The notes under the pieces: model-generated
Told to the model about the DNA's origin: nothing
The model's input: only the letters and a program-made list of their open reading frames with translations
The model's database searches: none
Translations under genes and position numbers: made by a program
Assembly (NCBI RefSeq): GCF_023065955.2
Contig: NW_026622985.1
Location: 79,039,931-79,103,930, forward strand
Direction: 5' to 3'
DNA: 64,000 bases
Origin: Ursus arctos
Lineage: Eukaryota > Chordata > Mammalia > Carnivora > Ursidae
Shown here: one piece after another, positions 1 to 10,645 of the stretch
How positions within the stretch are numbered: the first letter of the stretch is position 1
Layout: each line of letters begins with the position of its first letter

Positions 1-166
1 TTTTATTTGGATTTCTAGCTTAGCAACTCATTGGTCTTGAAATCCTTGGTTTCTCCCTCCCTGTGTCAGGATGCGTTAAGACCTCCAGGTGCTAACTGTT
101 ATTATTTCTGTTGACTGAGCCCCATATGCACCTCTAGTGCTCACTGACCTATCTTTTCTGTTGCAG
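1..166 (+). other. SND1: SND1 intron, 3' end only
   Basis: This is the tail of the intron before exon A. The polypyrimidine stretch 'atcttttctgttgcag' ends in the AG acceptor at 165-166. A plausible branch-point sequence, 'tcactgac', lies about 20 bases upstream, near 141-148. No repeat or other feature is recognised. Confidence 0.9.
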
Positions 167-277
167 AAACATTGCTGAGGCCCTTGTCAGCAAAGGTCTA
201 GCCACGGTGATCAGATACCGGCAAGATGACGATCAGCGGTCCTCTCACTATGACGAGCTGCTTGCTGCAGAGGCCAG
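167..277 (+). CDS. SND1: SND1 coding exon A (end of SN-like domain 3)
   Basis: This 111-base exon encodes 36 full codons, from [10 protein letters not shown] to YDELLAAEA. One leading base completes the codon split by the upstream intron, and two trailing bases (AG) join the next exon to make Arg. The acceptor is ttgcag|A and the donor AG|GTGAGA. The residues include the SND1 stretch with [18 protein letters not shown] and match the human protein as I remember it at about residues 447-482, the C-terminal helical part of the third SN-like repeat. SN repeats 1-4 of this protein build the RNase and RNA-binding half. No stop or frameshift is seen. Both flanking introns are phase 2 and the length is a multiple of three, so the exon could be skipped without breaking the frame. 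Confidence 0.96.
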
Positions 278-1854
278 GTGAGATGAAGAATTTTAAAGTG
301 AACACATTGAGACCAACAGCCCCACTTTTTTTCTTTCCCACTATCCTGCCTATCCCTGAGAGAATGTGATGGAAGCCAGTGTGCTGAGAAAGCTTGTAGT
401 ATGCTTTTATCCCAGTTTGTCCCCTATCAAAAGAAAAGGGGCACAGTTTGAGTGTGCTGTGTAACCTTGATTAAGTACACTTGGGCCTCCATTTTTTTTA
501 AATCTGCAAAATAGGCATAAATTAGATATGATCTCATATGGATGTAAAATGAATCGTAGGTGAGAATATAAGATATTTTTACCACCACCATCCTATCATT
601 CCCTGGGACTAACAGTGAAGTTCTGCTTGTGTGTGCAGGACATTTGCCTCAGGTTCTTGCCTCCAGAGACCTCTGTTCCCCAGTCCCTCCCATTTATCAC
701 CTCTTGACCTTTTGTCATGTACAAAGGAAATGAAAACATTTATTAGGAAATGAGTTTTTGTTTCACACTCTGACAGCTGGCAGGAGAGCATTTGAGAAGC
801 CCTGTGATATTTTACTCTTGTCCTTCATTCCTGTGGCTGGTTGCCCCAAGGACATGCATACTGCTCGGTGTTGTTTCTTACCAGTGATGTTCCTTATGGC
901 TCTTACTAACAGAGATTCTGTCACTGGGTGGTGCTGGTAGTTTGGTGCTTCCCAGGAAAGAGCAAAAAATGAGCTGGTCTTGAGCTGACTTGGGTACAGC
1001 AGACCGCTTGGGCTCAACGAAAATATAGACACTGTTTCAGAGAGGCGTATGTCGCACTCAGCCGCTTGTTTAGTTCTAGAAGTGTGGTAGTTGCCAGGTT
1101 ATGCTGTACAGTTTGAGGAGGAATGAGTTTGGGCACATGTTATCTATACTCAGACTTTGTCATTGAGATCACTTCTTTTGCTCTTTGGCCCAGAACAGTG
1201 CCCTGATATGTGACATTTACCTCTAACACCATGTCACATCCTGATGGATAGAGCATCTGTAGAGTGTCAGCTAAGAAATTAGTCTGTCAGACTGTTGTGG
1301 CTTTTTGGATTCTTTCTTGTGGGTTTTTCCCAAGAGGCCCCATCCAAAACCTAATTCATGAACACAAAGAGTTCAGTGAAAACACCAGTATCTTTGGTTG
1401 TTTAAGGCTCTTTAATGGCCAGCAGAAAATAATGTGATACATAATCCATAATTGGTGTTTCTCTCGATCCTTCCTCACTTCTTTCTTCTCTTCCTAACTA
1501 TATTATCACTGAGACGGCCTGGCTGAAAGAACCCATATTGGGAAATGCAGCTTCACATCGCTAAGTACTATTTGATGACCTACCTACCCTAGGAAATGGG
1601 TAGTGATTAGACCGCACTTCAGTGGGATTCAGAGGGTGAGTCTGTGCTCAGCCTGTGGGTGGGCTCAGCGTGACCTGGTGGTAACTTGAAAAACAGGTTG
1701 TAAGTTCCCAGCATAGCAGGAAATACAATGGGATCTAGACTCCTGTTTTTGGCCCAGTGTCACTCTGCCACTAGGGAATATTTGTGACAGGCAGATACAC
1801 ATGAAAATAATTTGCTTAGCTGCTCTAGAAAGTAAGGCCAAAACAAACCACCTT

Positions 1855-1990
1855 CTTTTTTTTTTTAATCTTTTTTTTTTATCTTTTTTTTTTTTTTAAA
1901 GTAAACAATACACTCAGTATGGAAGGCTTGAACTCCCGACTCTGACACCAAGAGTCACATGCTCTACTGACTAAACCAGCCAGCCACCCC
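1855..1990 (-). repeat. SINEC (CAN) SINE, old copy
   Basis: A T-rich block at 1855-1897 is followed by 'aaagtaaacaatacactcag' and then 'gcttgaactcccgactctga', 'caagagtcacatgctctact' and 'gactaaaccagccagccacc'. This is the reverse complement of a tRNA-derived carnivore SINE, with its A-rich tail on the left and tRNA-like head on the right. It has diverged enough to be an older subfamily. No clear target-site duplication was seen. Confidence 0.75.
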
Positions 1991-2460
1991 AATAAGCTGT
2001 CTTACTATGCTGTTGGAAATAGCTACGTGTGCTGTGTTTGATGAGTATGGATAGTGAAAGCTTTTTTTATAGATTATATTTTCAGTTTTTATTTAAATTC
2101 CAGGTGACATACAGTGTAATACTAGTTTCGAGTGTACGGTACAGTGCCTCCATCACCCGGTGTTCATCACAATAGGAAGCACCCTCCTTAATCCCCATCA
2201 CCCATTTCCCCGGTCCACCTCCCCTTTGATACCAGCAGTTTGTTCTCTATAGTTGAGAGTCTGTTTCTTGGTTTGCCTCCCTCTTTTTTCCCCCCTTTCC
2301 TTGTTTATTTAGCTTCTTAAATTCCACATATGAGTGAAATCATATGGTATGTGTCTTTCTCTGACTTATTTCACTTAGCATTATACTCTGTCTCCATCCA
2401 TGTTGTTGCAAATTGCAGGATTTGTTCTTGTTTATGGTTGAGTAATATTCCGGGGTGTGT

Positions 2461-2463
2461 GGG

Positions 2464-2496
<33 letters not shown>
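2461..2496. repeat. (GT)n microsatellite inside L1
   Basis: A short G run is followed by about 14 GT units. It sits at the place where carnivore L1 copies commonly carry a (GT/AT)n stretch, so it is part of the L1 rather than an independent feature. Confidence 0.9.
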
Positions 2497-2497
<1 letters not shown>

Positions 2498-2710
2498 ACA
2501 TGCCACTTCTTTATCCATTCATCAGTCAGTGGACACTTGGGCTGTTGCCATAATTTGGCTGTTGTAGGTAATGCTGCTATAAATATTGGGGTGCATGTAT
2601 CCCTTCAAATTAGTATTTTTGTATTCTTTGGGTAAATACCTAGTAGTGCAATTGCTAGATCATAGGATAGTTCTATTTTTAACTTTTTGGGAAACCTCCA
2701 TATTGTTTTC

Positions 2711-2909
2711 TTTTTCTTTTCTTTTTTTTTTTTTTTTTTTTAAGATTTTATTTATTTATTTACTTGTCAGAGAGGGGGAGAGGCAGGCAGAGGGAGATGC
2801 GGGCTCCCCGCTGAGCAAGGAGCCTGGTGCGGAACTTGATCCTAGACTCGGGGATCATGAGCTTAGCTGAATGCAGATGCTTAACCAACTGAGCCACCCA
2901 GCAGATGTC
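2711..2909 (-). mobile_element. SINEC SINE nested in the L1
   Basis: A T tract, 'aagattttatttatttattt', a purine-rich middle ('gagagggggagaggcaggca'), 'ctgagcaaggagcctggtgc' and 'aaccaactgagccacccagc' follow in order: a reverse-oriented SINEC with its tail on the left and tRNA-like head on the right. A 16-bp duplication of the L1 target flanks it ('cctccatattgttttc' at 2695-2710 and 'cctccatgttgctttc' at 2910-2925, two mismatches), so it inserted after the L1. Confidence 0.92.
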
Positions 2910-3844
2910 CCTCCATGTTGCTTTCCAGAGTGATTGTACCAGTTTGCATTCCCATCAACAGTGGAAGAGGGTTCCCCTTTCTCCACATCCTCACCAACAC
3001 CTGTTATTTCTTGTGTTGATTTTAGCCATTCTAACAGGTGCAAGGTGATATCTCATTGTAGTTTTGATTTACATTCCCTGATGATCAGTGATGTTGAGCA
3101 TCTTTTCTTGTGTCTTTTGGCTGTGTGTATGTCGTCTTTGGAAAAAAATGTTCATTGTCTCTGCCCATTTTTTAATTGGATTATTTGTTTTTTGGGTATT
3201 GAGGATAGTGAAATTCGGAAGAAAACAACCTCTTTAGCACTCATTTTAAGCAGAATCAATGTCACGACATGCTTGTCTGTTAAAGCTGTGAGCAGCCTAG
3301 AGATAATTGTGTTGAGCCATTGCTTTCAGACTGGCGGTGGAAATACTGGCTTCAGGGTCATTGTAGGTTGAGTAAACAGAGAGGAATTAACCACTTCCCC
3401 AAGCCTGTGAGGAGTTGCCATAAGGCAGTACAGATCTCATAAAGAGGTAGGAGAAATGGCAGCGTGACCTGTGAGTCTTCCTTTAAACAGTATTGTAAGA
3501 TCCAAGAAAGACTGGAACACCTGCCAGATGGGAATGGTGGTTTTGTAGCCATTAAAAGATATTTTCAGTTCAGAATGTCCTCTCCCCCCATTTTAGTGGT
3601 AGAGTTGACCTCGCTTGAAGACCACCTATTTGCTGGTACTCTGCTTTTAGTTTGCTTTCACTTTGAAGCACTCCATTTCCCCATGATACACTCCTCATGT
3701 TCCCTTAGCATTCTTACCTGGTTCTGTCACATTACAGCATGTCAGAGCTCTTTTTACATGTTTCTGCTGCCCCTTATCCTGCCTGTCTTTCGAATATTAT
3801 TCGAGTTAAGGTTGTTTTCCCCTAGATAGATCAGCTGTTTTTTC

Positions 3845-4270
3845 CAGTTGAACTCTGCCTTGTAATTTTATGCCCCTGTCGGTGTGGTTCCTCCACCTCC
3901 CAGCTTAGTGTCCTCTGCAGATCTCATTAGCGGGTTGTTTACTCCTTTCCTGGACCCTGAATAGAACCCCCAAAGAAGAATGGCTTTGGTGTCGACCCCA
4001 AGTCTCTCACTGCATGGACTGTCACTTAACTGTCTTCTGATTATCATCCTTCAGCTACTTTTTAATCTTTGGTGATTGTGTGCTGAACCAGGCCAATTTG
4101 AATTAATTTCCCAAGTACAATTTCTTGAGGTGCTGTGTCTAATGCTTTAGCAAAGGCCAAATTAATAACATCTGCTATATTCATATCAGTCTTTCATCCT
4201 GGAACTTGTTAGGTAAATAATATGTGGATGAAGGTAATGTAGCAAGGCCAGCATTTTCTTTAGTCTTTCC
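3845..4270 (-). repeat. Ancient L3/CR1-type LINE relic with decayed RT motif
   Basis: On the minus strand, 4141-4176 translates to about ADVINLAFAKAL. This aligns with the reverse-transcriptase motif of CR1/L3 LINEs (consensus like VDVVYLDFSKAFD). On the plus strand the stretch around 3900-3930, 'agcttagtgtcctctgcaga', resembles the matching L3/CR1 segment further along. The copy is heavily mutated and non-functional. Boundaries are approximate. Confidence 0.65.
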
Positions 4271-5054
4271 CCACAGGAGTGTTGATTTCAACAGATGGCT
4301 TTGTCCCTGACCTCTAGATTCCCATTTTTCCCTCTGGTTATCACTAGTGGTACCAGCATTGGTGCACAGTGCTCTTCCATTGACTTTGCTTTCCGCAGCA
4401 CTGCTTGGCCATTAATCGTTTTAGAGAAGCATTGTAAGCTTTGGGGAAAGGGCAGCCTGTTAACGCGGCTGCCTTCGTGGGTCAGCGCAGCTGCCTGCGC
4501 AGGAGTTGATGAGCTTTCTCAGGGCTCTGCAGCCGCTGCTTCCCCTGCAAGGGGCTCTATTCTGCCGCTCTTGCTCAGACCATATGACTGGAGTTCCGGG
4601 AGTGATGCGTTATATGCTCATGGGAAAGCCAGGAGAGAGACAGGGGGAGGAAGAGTACCAGTTTGAAGTTTACCTGCTACTTTCCAGCGTATCCACCTGG
4701 CTGCCAGAAACAAGCTCATACCACCTCGGCGACTCTGTTCAGTGTGCTGACCCCCTTCGGGACCCCTTCTTTCACATGCCTTTCTGCTTTTGGGAAACCT
4801 TCATTATACCTCCAGTAGCTGGTATATTTAGAGGAAAGCACATCATTTTTTGTTGAAAGGATAAATAAACACCTAATTCCCAATAGGTGCCTTCCTTTCC
4901 AGTTCAGTTGTCTATCATCAGCTGCCTCCTCCCTCGTTACCTTGTGTCCTGGCAAGATAAGGTTTCGGACTTTTTGCTGGTACTCTCACACCTTGCTTGT
5001 CTCGTGGGCTCCATTGAAAAGCCCTTGATTTTTGTCCCAGGCTTCTGAGAGTTC

Positions 5055-5070
5055 GTGTGTGTGTGTGTGT
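5055..5070. repeat. Short (GT)8 repeat
   Basis: About eight GT units within 'gttcgtgtgtgtgtgtgtgt'. No other structure is seen. Confidence 0.85.
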
Positions 5071-7109
5071 ACGTCATGTTTTTAGTAAAATAGACTTTAT
5101 ATGCAGCTGACCCATGCTTCGTGTTGTCACTCCTGAACTCGGTTCCTGCTTGTACGGGCTTTGTTGGGAGTCTGACACATCATGTCTTTTCTGCACCACC
5201 CTGATTTTCCATCCCCATATGGACTTTCCAACATTTTCAGTTTTCGTTTTATTGCAGTATTTCTTGCTCAGCTGCCTCACTGCATTACTTGGCTTGATGG
5301 GTGTTCTAAACTTAAGGTGGGGCTTTTGACTCCTTCAGAGAATCTGTCTCCTATCCTTCTGAGATATTTCCAAGATACTGAGTCATTATTGGGACCCTTC
5401 GTATTTTCTCTCATACTCTAGCCTGTGTATTTGGTATAACACTTCCAGTTTAATTTTAAGTAGGCCAGAATGTGAATTTCCTTAGCATTCTAAGAGGTCT
5501 TCCAAGTGGGGTTTGTTGAGCTTGCTGTGGGCACCGAAGATGAGCTGGTAATGCTTGGAACCAGATCAAAGCCTGGCTGTGTGCCTTGTTTTCCTTGGAC
5601 ATCCAGACCCGGGGGATATCATCTGTGTGCATTCTCCCGAAGCTACCAGTAACTTGATTTAAAAATGTAATATTTTAAAATTTCCTAGAAACTGTTAGAA
5701 TCTGTGACTTGTTGCAGGAAAACACAGAAGTTATGTTAGCTCAGTGTTGGGGCTTTATTCCTTTAAGGCACCTCTTAATTCTAAGATTTTGTAATTTCAA
5801 CAGAAGGATGTATATATTCAAAAAAGAAAGTGATGCCCCAGCTAGACTGTGGGAAAGCAATTGCATCGAACAATCTAGTGTCTGAGCAGATTTAAATGAA
5901 TTTAGATTCATTCTGGACATACATAATGAGGTTAGGGTTATCTCATGAGAAGAGACAAGGGCAGACTCTCCCTTATCTTTTTTGTGTGCATCCACTTTCT
6001 CGCCCGGCGCACTGCAGATTCAGAAAACTGGTGGTGTCCTCCATCTTTGCAAGGCAAGCAGAGTCCTGCCCCCGTCTCAGCTCTGCCTGGGCTCCCTGTC
6101 TTTCCAGGCTCCACAGGGACTCATGTTTCCGGTGGAACAAACCTTGCAACATTCCCTTTCTTTAAAAACAAAAACAGCTAGTGCTCCTGCCTTGCTGACC
6201 TCTGCACCTCTAATCTCCAAACCCCATAAACACCAGTCTTTGATTAAAATCCTATCAAATGTCTCTTGCTTTTACCTAGTGTGGTTGACAGCGCCCTCCC
6301 GGTTTGACTTCTCTCTGCTGGAACCTCTAGGAAACCTGTGCTGGCATTTCCATCACAGACTTTGATCAGGAGGCTAGAACTCGCTAACTATTTCCTAGGC
6401 CGATATCAGTAGTCATTATTAAGAGGGAAACTGAAGTAACATTCTCTCTTGGTAATGTAGTTATTGAGGGCCAAGGCAGGCTTACCATTTCCATGCATTT
6501 GTAGCAGTGAATTTTAAGTTTATTTTGCATTTCCACTGAAGTGCTTTCAGTACCACTGGGAAAGAGGTACTTTTGGTCACCTACTCTTAATCTAGCCAGA
6601 GCAGCTCCACTTTCTTTCTGATTTATAGATGTTTTTCCACAAAATTTCAGTAGTTGAAAACAATTTTTTTTAAAGCTGTTTCTTGAAAAAAATACAGAAC
6701 TTTTGGATAGGGTCCCTCTTCTCTGTATCTTTAATTTAACTGTCATTTACAATACTGGTTATGAACGAAATGTGAAAACTTCCTCACCAGCACTTGCCAT
6801 TGCTAAGTTAAAACCTCTGGCTTTAGGATTCTTAAATGGAAGAGCTCAACACTACTGGTTTGACACAGTTCGGATTGGTTAAATGTCTTAATAAAAAGCA
6901 AGTTTCGTCTGTATGTATCTATCCAGTGAGAAAACCGGTGTTGAATTTGTGTATTTTGAAATTTTAAAACTAATATAGCCTATCACAACATATAGATTAC
7001 ATGAGTTAACCAGCTCTCCAAGAAAACAGATCATTCCTCTTCTGGGAATAGTTGTTCAAGGCAGGTTTATCTTGCATGTGATGGCTTTGCATTCATTTCT
7101 TTTCTCCAT

Positions 7110-7215
7110 TCTCATTTTCTTGAGTGTATCCTGGGTCCCAGGCATTGGGGATAATAGTAATGAAGAAAAAAGATAATAGACTCAAGCCTTACAAAGCATG
7201 TAATCTCGGAGGGAC
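7110..7215 (-). repeat. L2 LINE fragment (3' end)
   Basis: 'cccaggcattggggataata' followed by 'gtaatgaagaaaaaagataa' and 'agccttacaaagcatgtaat' resembles the reverse complement of the L2 3' region ('ccaggcactggggatac...gtgaacaaaacag...'). Strongly diverged. Confidence 0.45.
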
Positions 7216-8696
7216 CGACATTAAATAACTTTAATAGTACCTCTGGAAATTGGGATTTTCCCTATTTCTTCGCTTTTCCTCCTGTTTTCTTAGCCCCTCC
7301 TCCTTTCTCCCTTTCCATTATTAACACTGCCTGCCTTACATCTTTTTTTTATTCCATCTCTCATTGCTATTAAATTTTCCCATGAGAGCATTTCCCTGAA
7401 ATTCATCTCTTCTATCCAGCCTCTGTTCTTATCTTCTCAATAGTTTAATGGTACAGCTTTAAATAAACCAAGATTTCTCACTTTCAATCTAATGACCTCA
7501 ACAAGTAAAATTTTCTTCTAATAAAACTAGGTCCTACTGAATACTGTGAAAAACAGAGCTTTGATTGGAAGTTTTCCTCTTTCCTTTACTGTTTAGTTGT
7601 AGATTTCTATAACTCTGGGGTGCTGTTGGGTTTTTAGCCCAAGTATCCTAGAAAGCTGGAGTTGGGGGAATGGTCTTCTGCCCGCTCCACTCAGCTGCAT
7701 TATGTCATGCCAGTAGAGGTTGGAGGCCAGCGCAGAGAAAGAAGGCTATTCTTTCTCTTCAGTATCCTAGTGGCTTCCTTTCTTTTTTAACCCTGAAAGT
7801 GCACACCCCGCTATATTTTGGGCTTGCAGTTATGTGTCATGGTCATGAGGTTGTTAATGGGATTCAGCACATGTCAGTGGGGCGGGGCGGGGGGTTCACT
7901 TTTGAGGAGTAGGGTAGATCAGCTATTGCAAGTGGATGTGGTAACAGGAAAATGCATTAAAAGAGCTGGTGTGGGGAAGTGATTTGACGATACAGCTGAA
8001 TGTGGGGAAATTTAGCTTTTCCCTTTCTTCAGAAAAGATGATGCACTCAACATCCAAATAGCAGTAATCAATCTGCATTTAAAGCAACACAAATGGCCAC
8101 TTCTGGAGAGCTGCATAATGTCTCCGTTTCCAGATAGTTTTCTCCTTCAGGATATTAAGAGGATCTGCTCACTCTCTTTATTCTATCCTTCTCTTCCCTC
8201 CCTACCCCCGGTTCCTTCTGTGGAACTCAGGCTGTGAGATGTATCTTGATGACTAGTATGAGGGTTTGGGGTACAGTTGGAACCCATCAGGTTCTTCTGC
8301 TATATTGTACACAAAGCCGTGGGTGGTTCTACAGGTCATGGTCAAATAACGAGCTCATAGTAAATCTGCCTTGCCTGATCTTTTCACTGGTCTGCTCTGG
8401 TTATATTCATTCAGAGGAAGTTCTAGAGTTACCTTTCTACCGAATTTGGTTTGTCTGCACACACCACAGAGCAGCTTATCCTCCTCACTGTTCTCTTGGC
8501 CAAGAGGCACTGCTCCTTTCACACAACGCCTGAATATTTGGTTTCAAATATATTTCAAATGTATTGCAAAATAACATTTGAAGATAATCATACTGGAAAT
8601 GTAATTTTCATCCAAAATGAATTGTAACAATAAAGTGAGAACACTTGACATTGACTGTTGACTCTTTTAAACATCTTACAAGTTGACTACCTAAGC

Positions 8697-8903
8697 CATT
8701 GATTCTCAAAGTATGATCCTCCAACCAGTGATGTCGTTGTCACTTGGGAGCTTGTTAGAAATGTGAATTCACTGGCCACCCCTCTCCCCAATTTTTCCAC
8801 CTGAGACCTACTGAATCAGAAACTCTGGCGTTGAATCACAGCAATCTCTTATAACACATACTTCAAGGTAATTCTGGTACGCACTAAAATTTGAGAACCA
8901 CTG
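8697..8903 (+). repeat. MER5A (hAT-Charlie MITE)
   Basis: It starts 'cattgattctcaaagtatga' and ends 'aaatttgagaaccactg', the imperfect terminal inverted repeats of MER5A (CAGTGGTTCTCAAA...TTTGAGAACCACTG). Inside are the family's hallmarks 'gggagcttgttagaaatgtg' and 'ctactgaatcagaaactctg'. It is an ancient non-autonomous DNA transposon. No convincing 8-bp target duplication remains. Confidence 0.9.
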
Positions 8904-10018
8904 CCCAATTCCTGACCACTGTAAAACACTTCGAAATAGGTGTTCTTTTCCAGAAGATTAATCCTTATTATAATTGGAATTAAGATCATGGTTCTAAGTA
9001 GTAGAGAACAACCCAGGGAATGAGAAGCTTTGGATTTCTTTGGACTTCGCTACCTAGTAGTGCCTTCCCTGTGATCACAGCCATACTTGTTCCCCACCAA
9101 GGTAGCTGAATACCTGCTTATTCCCTTTGGCTCTTGTCTCTTTCCCCTTCCTCATACTCTGCATTCATGGCTCCTTAATTTGATTCCTTCTGAGTAGCCT
9201 CCACCAGCTCTTGGCTAATTTAATATGAAATCATCTTGAGGGTTGCTGCGCTTGCTTGATTTGGCTCATCTGCAATGTCAGGTGGTTGAGTGGGTTGGAG
9301 AGCTGAGTCTCTATTACCGGCATCCCTATCCTACTTTTGCTCTAATCCTTGGAAATCTCTCAGGACGACTGTAGTTCGAATAATTAATCACTGATACATC
9401 AATGTGCAGGATTTTATAGCTGCTTGCGAAGAGGAAATCCTCTTCATAGCTTTCTTTCATTTGCAGGACTCTTTGCATCTAAATTTCTTATAAACTCTCC
9501 CGCGCACTTCTGTTTTATCCTAAGCTGCCCCTGACTCTTACCCTCCAGCTTTAGGCACAGAAGTTGAGAAGGATTACTTCCCATTCCTCTTGCTTTTGCA
9601 TCAAGTCCAGAGAGGCAAATTTCTAGTGGAATGGCAATGAATCTTCTCTAGTAAGTCCCAGTAAATGTAGCTTACATTGGAAAAACCATTTTCTAAACAG
9701 TGAGTCTGTTGCTTTTCACTCAGTCAGAAGACACACATTAAAATTTTCTCTGATTTGTTCATGTTCCAGTGACAAATATTTCATCAAGTGCATTGGGGAT
9801 AAAAACAAACACATGGTTTCATGGGGATTTGGATGAGCAATTTAGTCAATACAAATATAGTTCTATGAGTGGAGATATATGTAGGTATCTTGATGCATGG
9901 GGAGGAAGCACCTAAATCACAGCCTTATCCCCTGCGTCCCTGAGGCCCGGCATGTTCTGCTCGTTCACCTTAGGAAAGGGAGATGGAAACCAGAATCAGT
10001 ATGCGTTGCCCTATGACA

Positions 10019-10645
10019 CGGCGGTTCCACTTTTATTAATTTATCCTAAGGAATAATTAGGGAAGCACCCAACAGTTTATTTAAAAGTTATTCCTCATGG
10101 CATTATTTATAATAGTATTCTAGTCACATGAGCATCTAGCAGTAGGTGATTGATTAAGTTATGGAGCTTACATCCATGTGATGGATTTATCTTCAGCTAT
10201 TAGAATGATGTAAAAAATTAAAACGTAAGGAAACATTCGTTTAGTTATCATTTCTAGCAGAAAAGAGACTACAAAACTATTCCACAATTTTCTTAAAGTA
10301 TAGGTGGATGGGTGTATGTGTATATAAGCACTTAGAAATTATGTTACTGGTGCTTTGATCTTGGAATAAAATTATGGATCATTGTTCCACGATTTTTTTT
10401 AAAGAGTTTATTTATTTATTAGAGAGAGAGAGAGAGATTTAGAAAATGAATGGGAGGAGGGGCAGAGGGAGAAGCAGACTCCCTGCAGAGCAGGGAGCCT
10501 GATGTGGGACTTGATCCCAGGACTCTGGGATCATGACCTGAGCTGAAGACAGACACTTAACCAACTGAGCCACCCAGGCGCCCACTTTTTTTTTTCCCTA
10601 ATGACAATGTATTGCCTTTGTGATCAAGATATGGAAAGTTATAAA
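10019..10645 (+). repeat. Old L1 (L1M-type) 3' fragment split by a SINE
   Basis: 'ggttccacttttattaattt', 'atcctaaggaataattaggg', 'ggcattatttataatagtat' and 'cagctattagaatgatgtaa' follow the order of the end of L1 ORF2 and its 3' UTR in old mammalian L1s. The segment after the SINE, about 10590-10645, looks like the continuation. Divergence places it before the carnivore radiation. Confidence 0.75.
10393..10583 (-). mobile_element. SINEC SINE nested in old L1
   Basis: 'aaagagtttatttatttatt', (GA)n, 'gcagagcagggagcctgatg', 'gacttgatcccaggactctg', 'gggatcatgacctgagctga' and 'ccaactgagccacccaggcg' follow in order: an almost complete reverse-oriented SINEC. Both flanks carry a similar 'ccac...ttttttt' string (about 10387 and 10582), a likely degenerate target duplication. 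Confidence 0.93.

Larger units (their letters stand above)
2049..3213 (-). mobile_element. L1 LINE, 5'-truncated, with target-site duplication
   Basis: The block reads as the reverse complement of a carnivore L1 3' part: 3' UTR from about 2060, then the end of ORF2 up to about 3202. Diagnostic text includes 'gtattctttgggtaaatacc', 'agtgcaattgctagatcata', 'ccagtttgcattcccatcaa' and 'tgatgatcagtgatgttgag'. The 11-bp direct repeat 'ggatagtgaaa' flanks it exactly at 2049-2059 and 3203-3213, as expected for target-primed insertion. The body is interrupted by a SINE at 2711-2909. A (GT)n tract at about 2461-2496 lies inside it. Open frames here are chance frames antisense to L1. Confidence 0.9.

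Noticed and set aside
2330..3371. Several overlapping open frames with Cys/Val-rich and Phe-rich stretches
   Set aside because: They translate antisense L1, a (GT)n repeat and a SINE tail.
7877..7894. G-rich string near 7880 as a G-quadruplex or Sp1 promoter
   Set aside because: It has only three separable G runs and no nearby CpG island.
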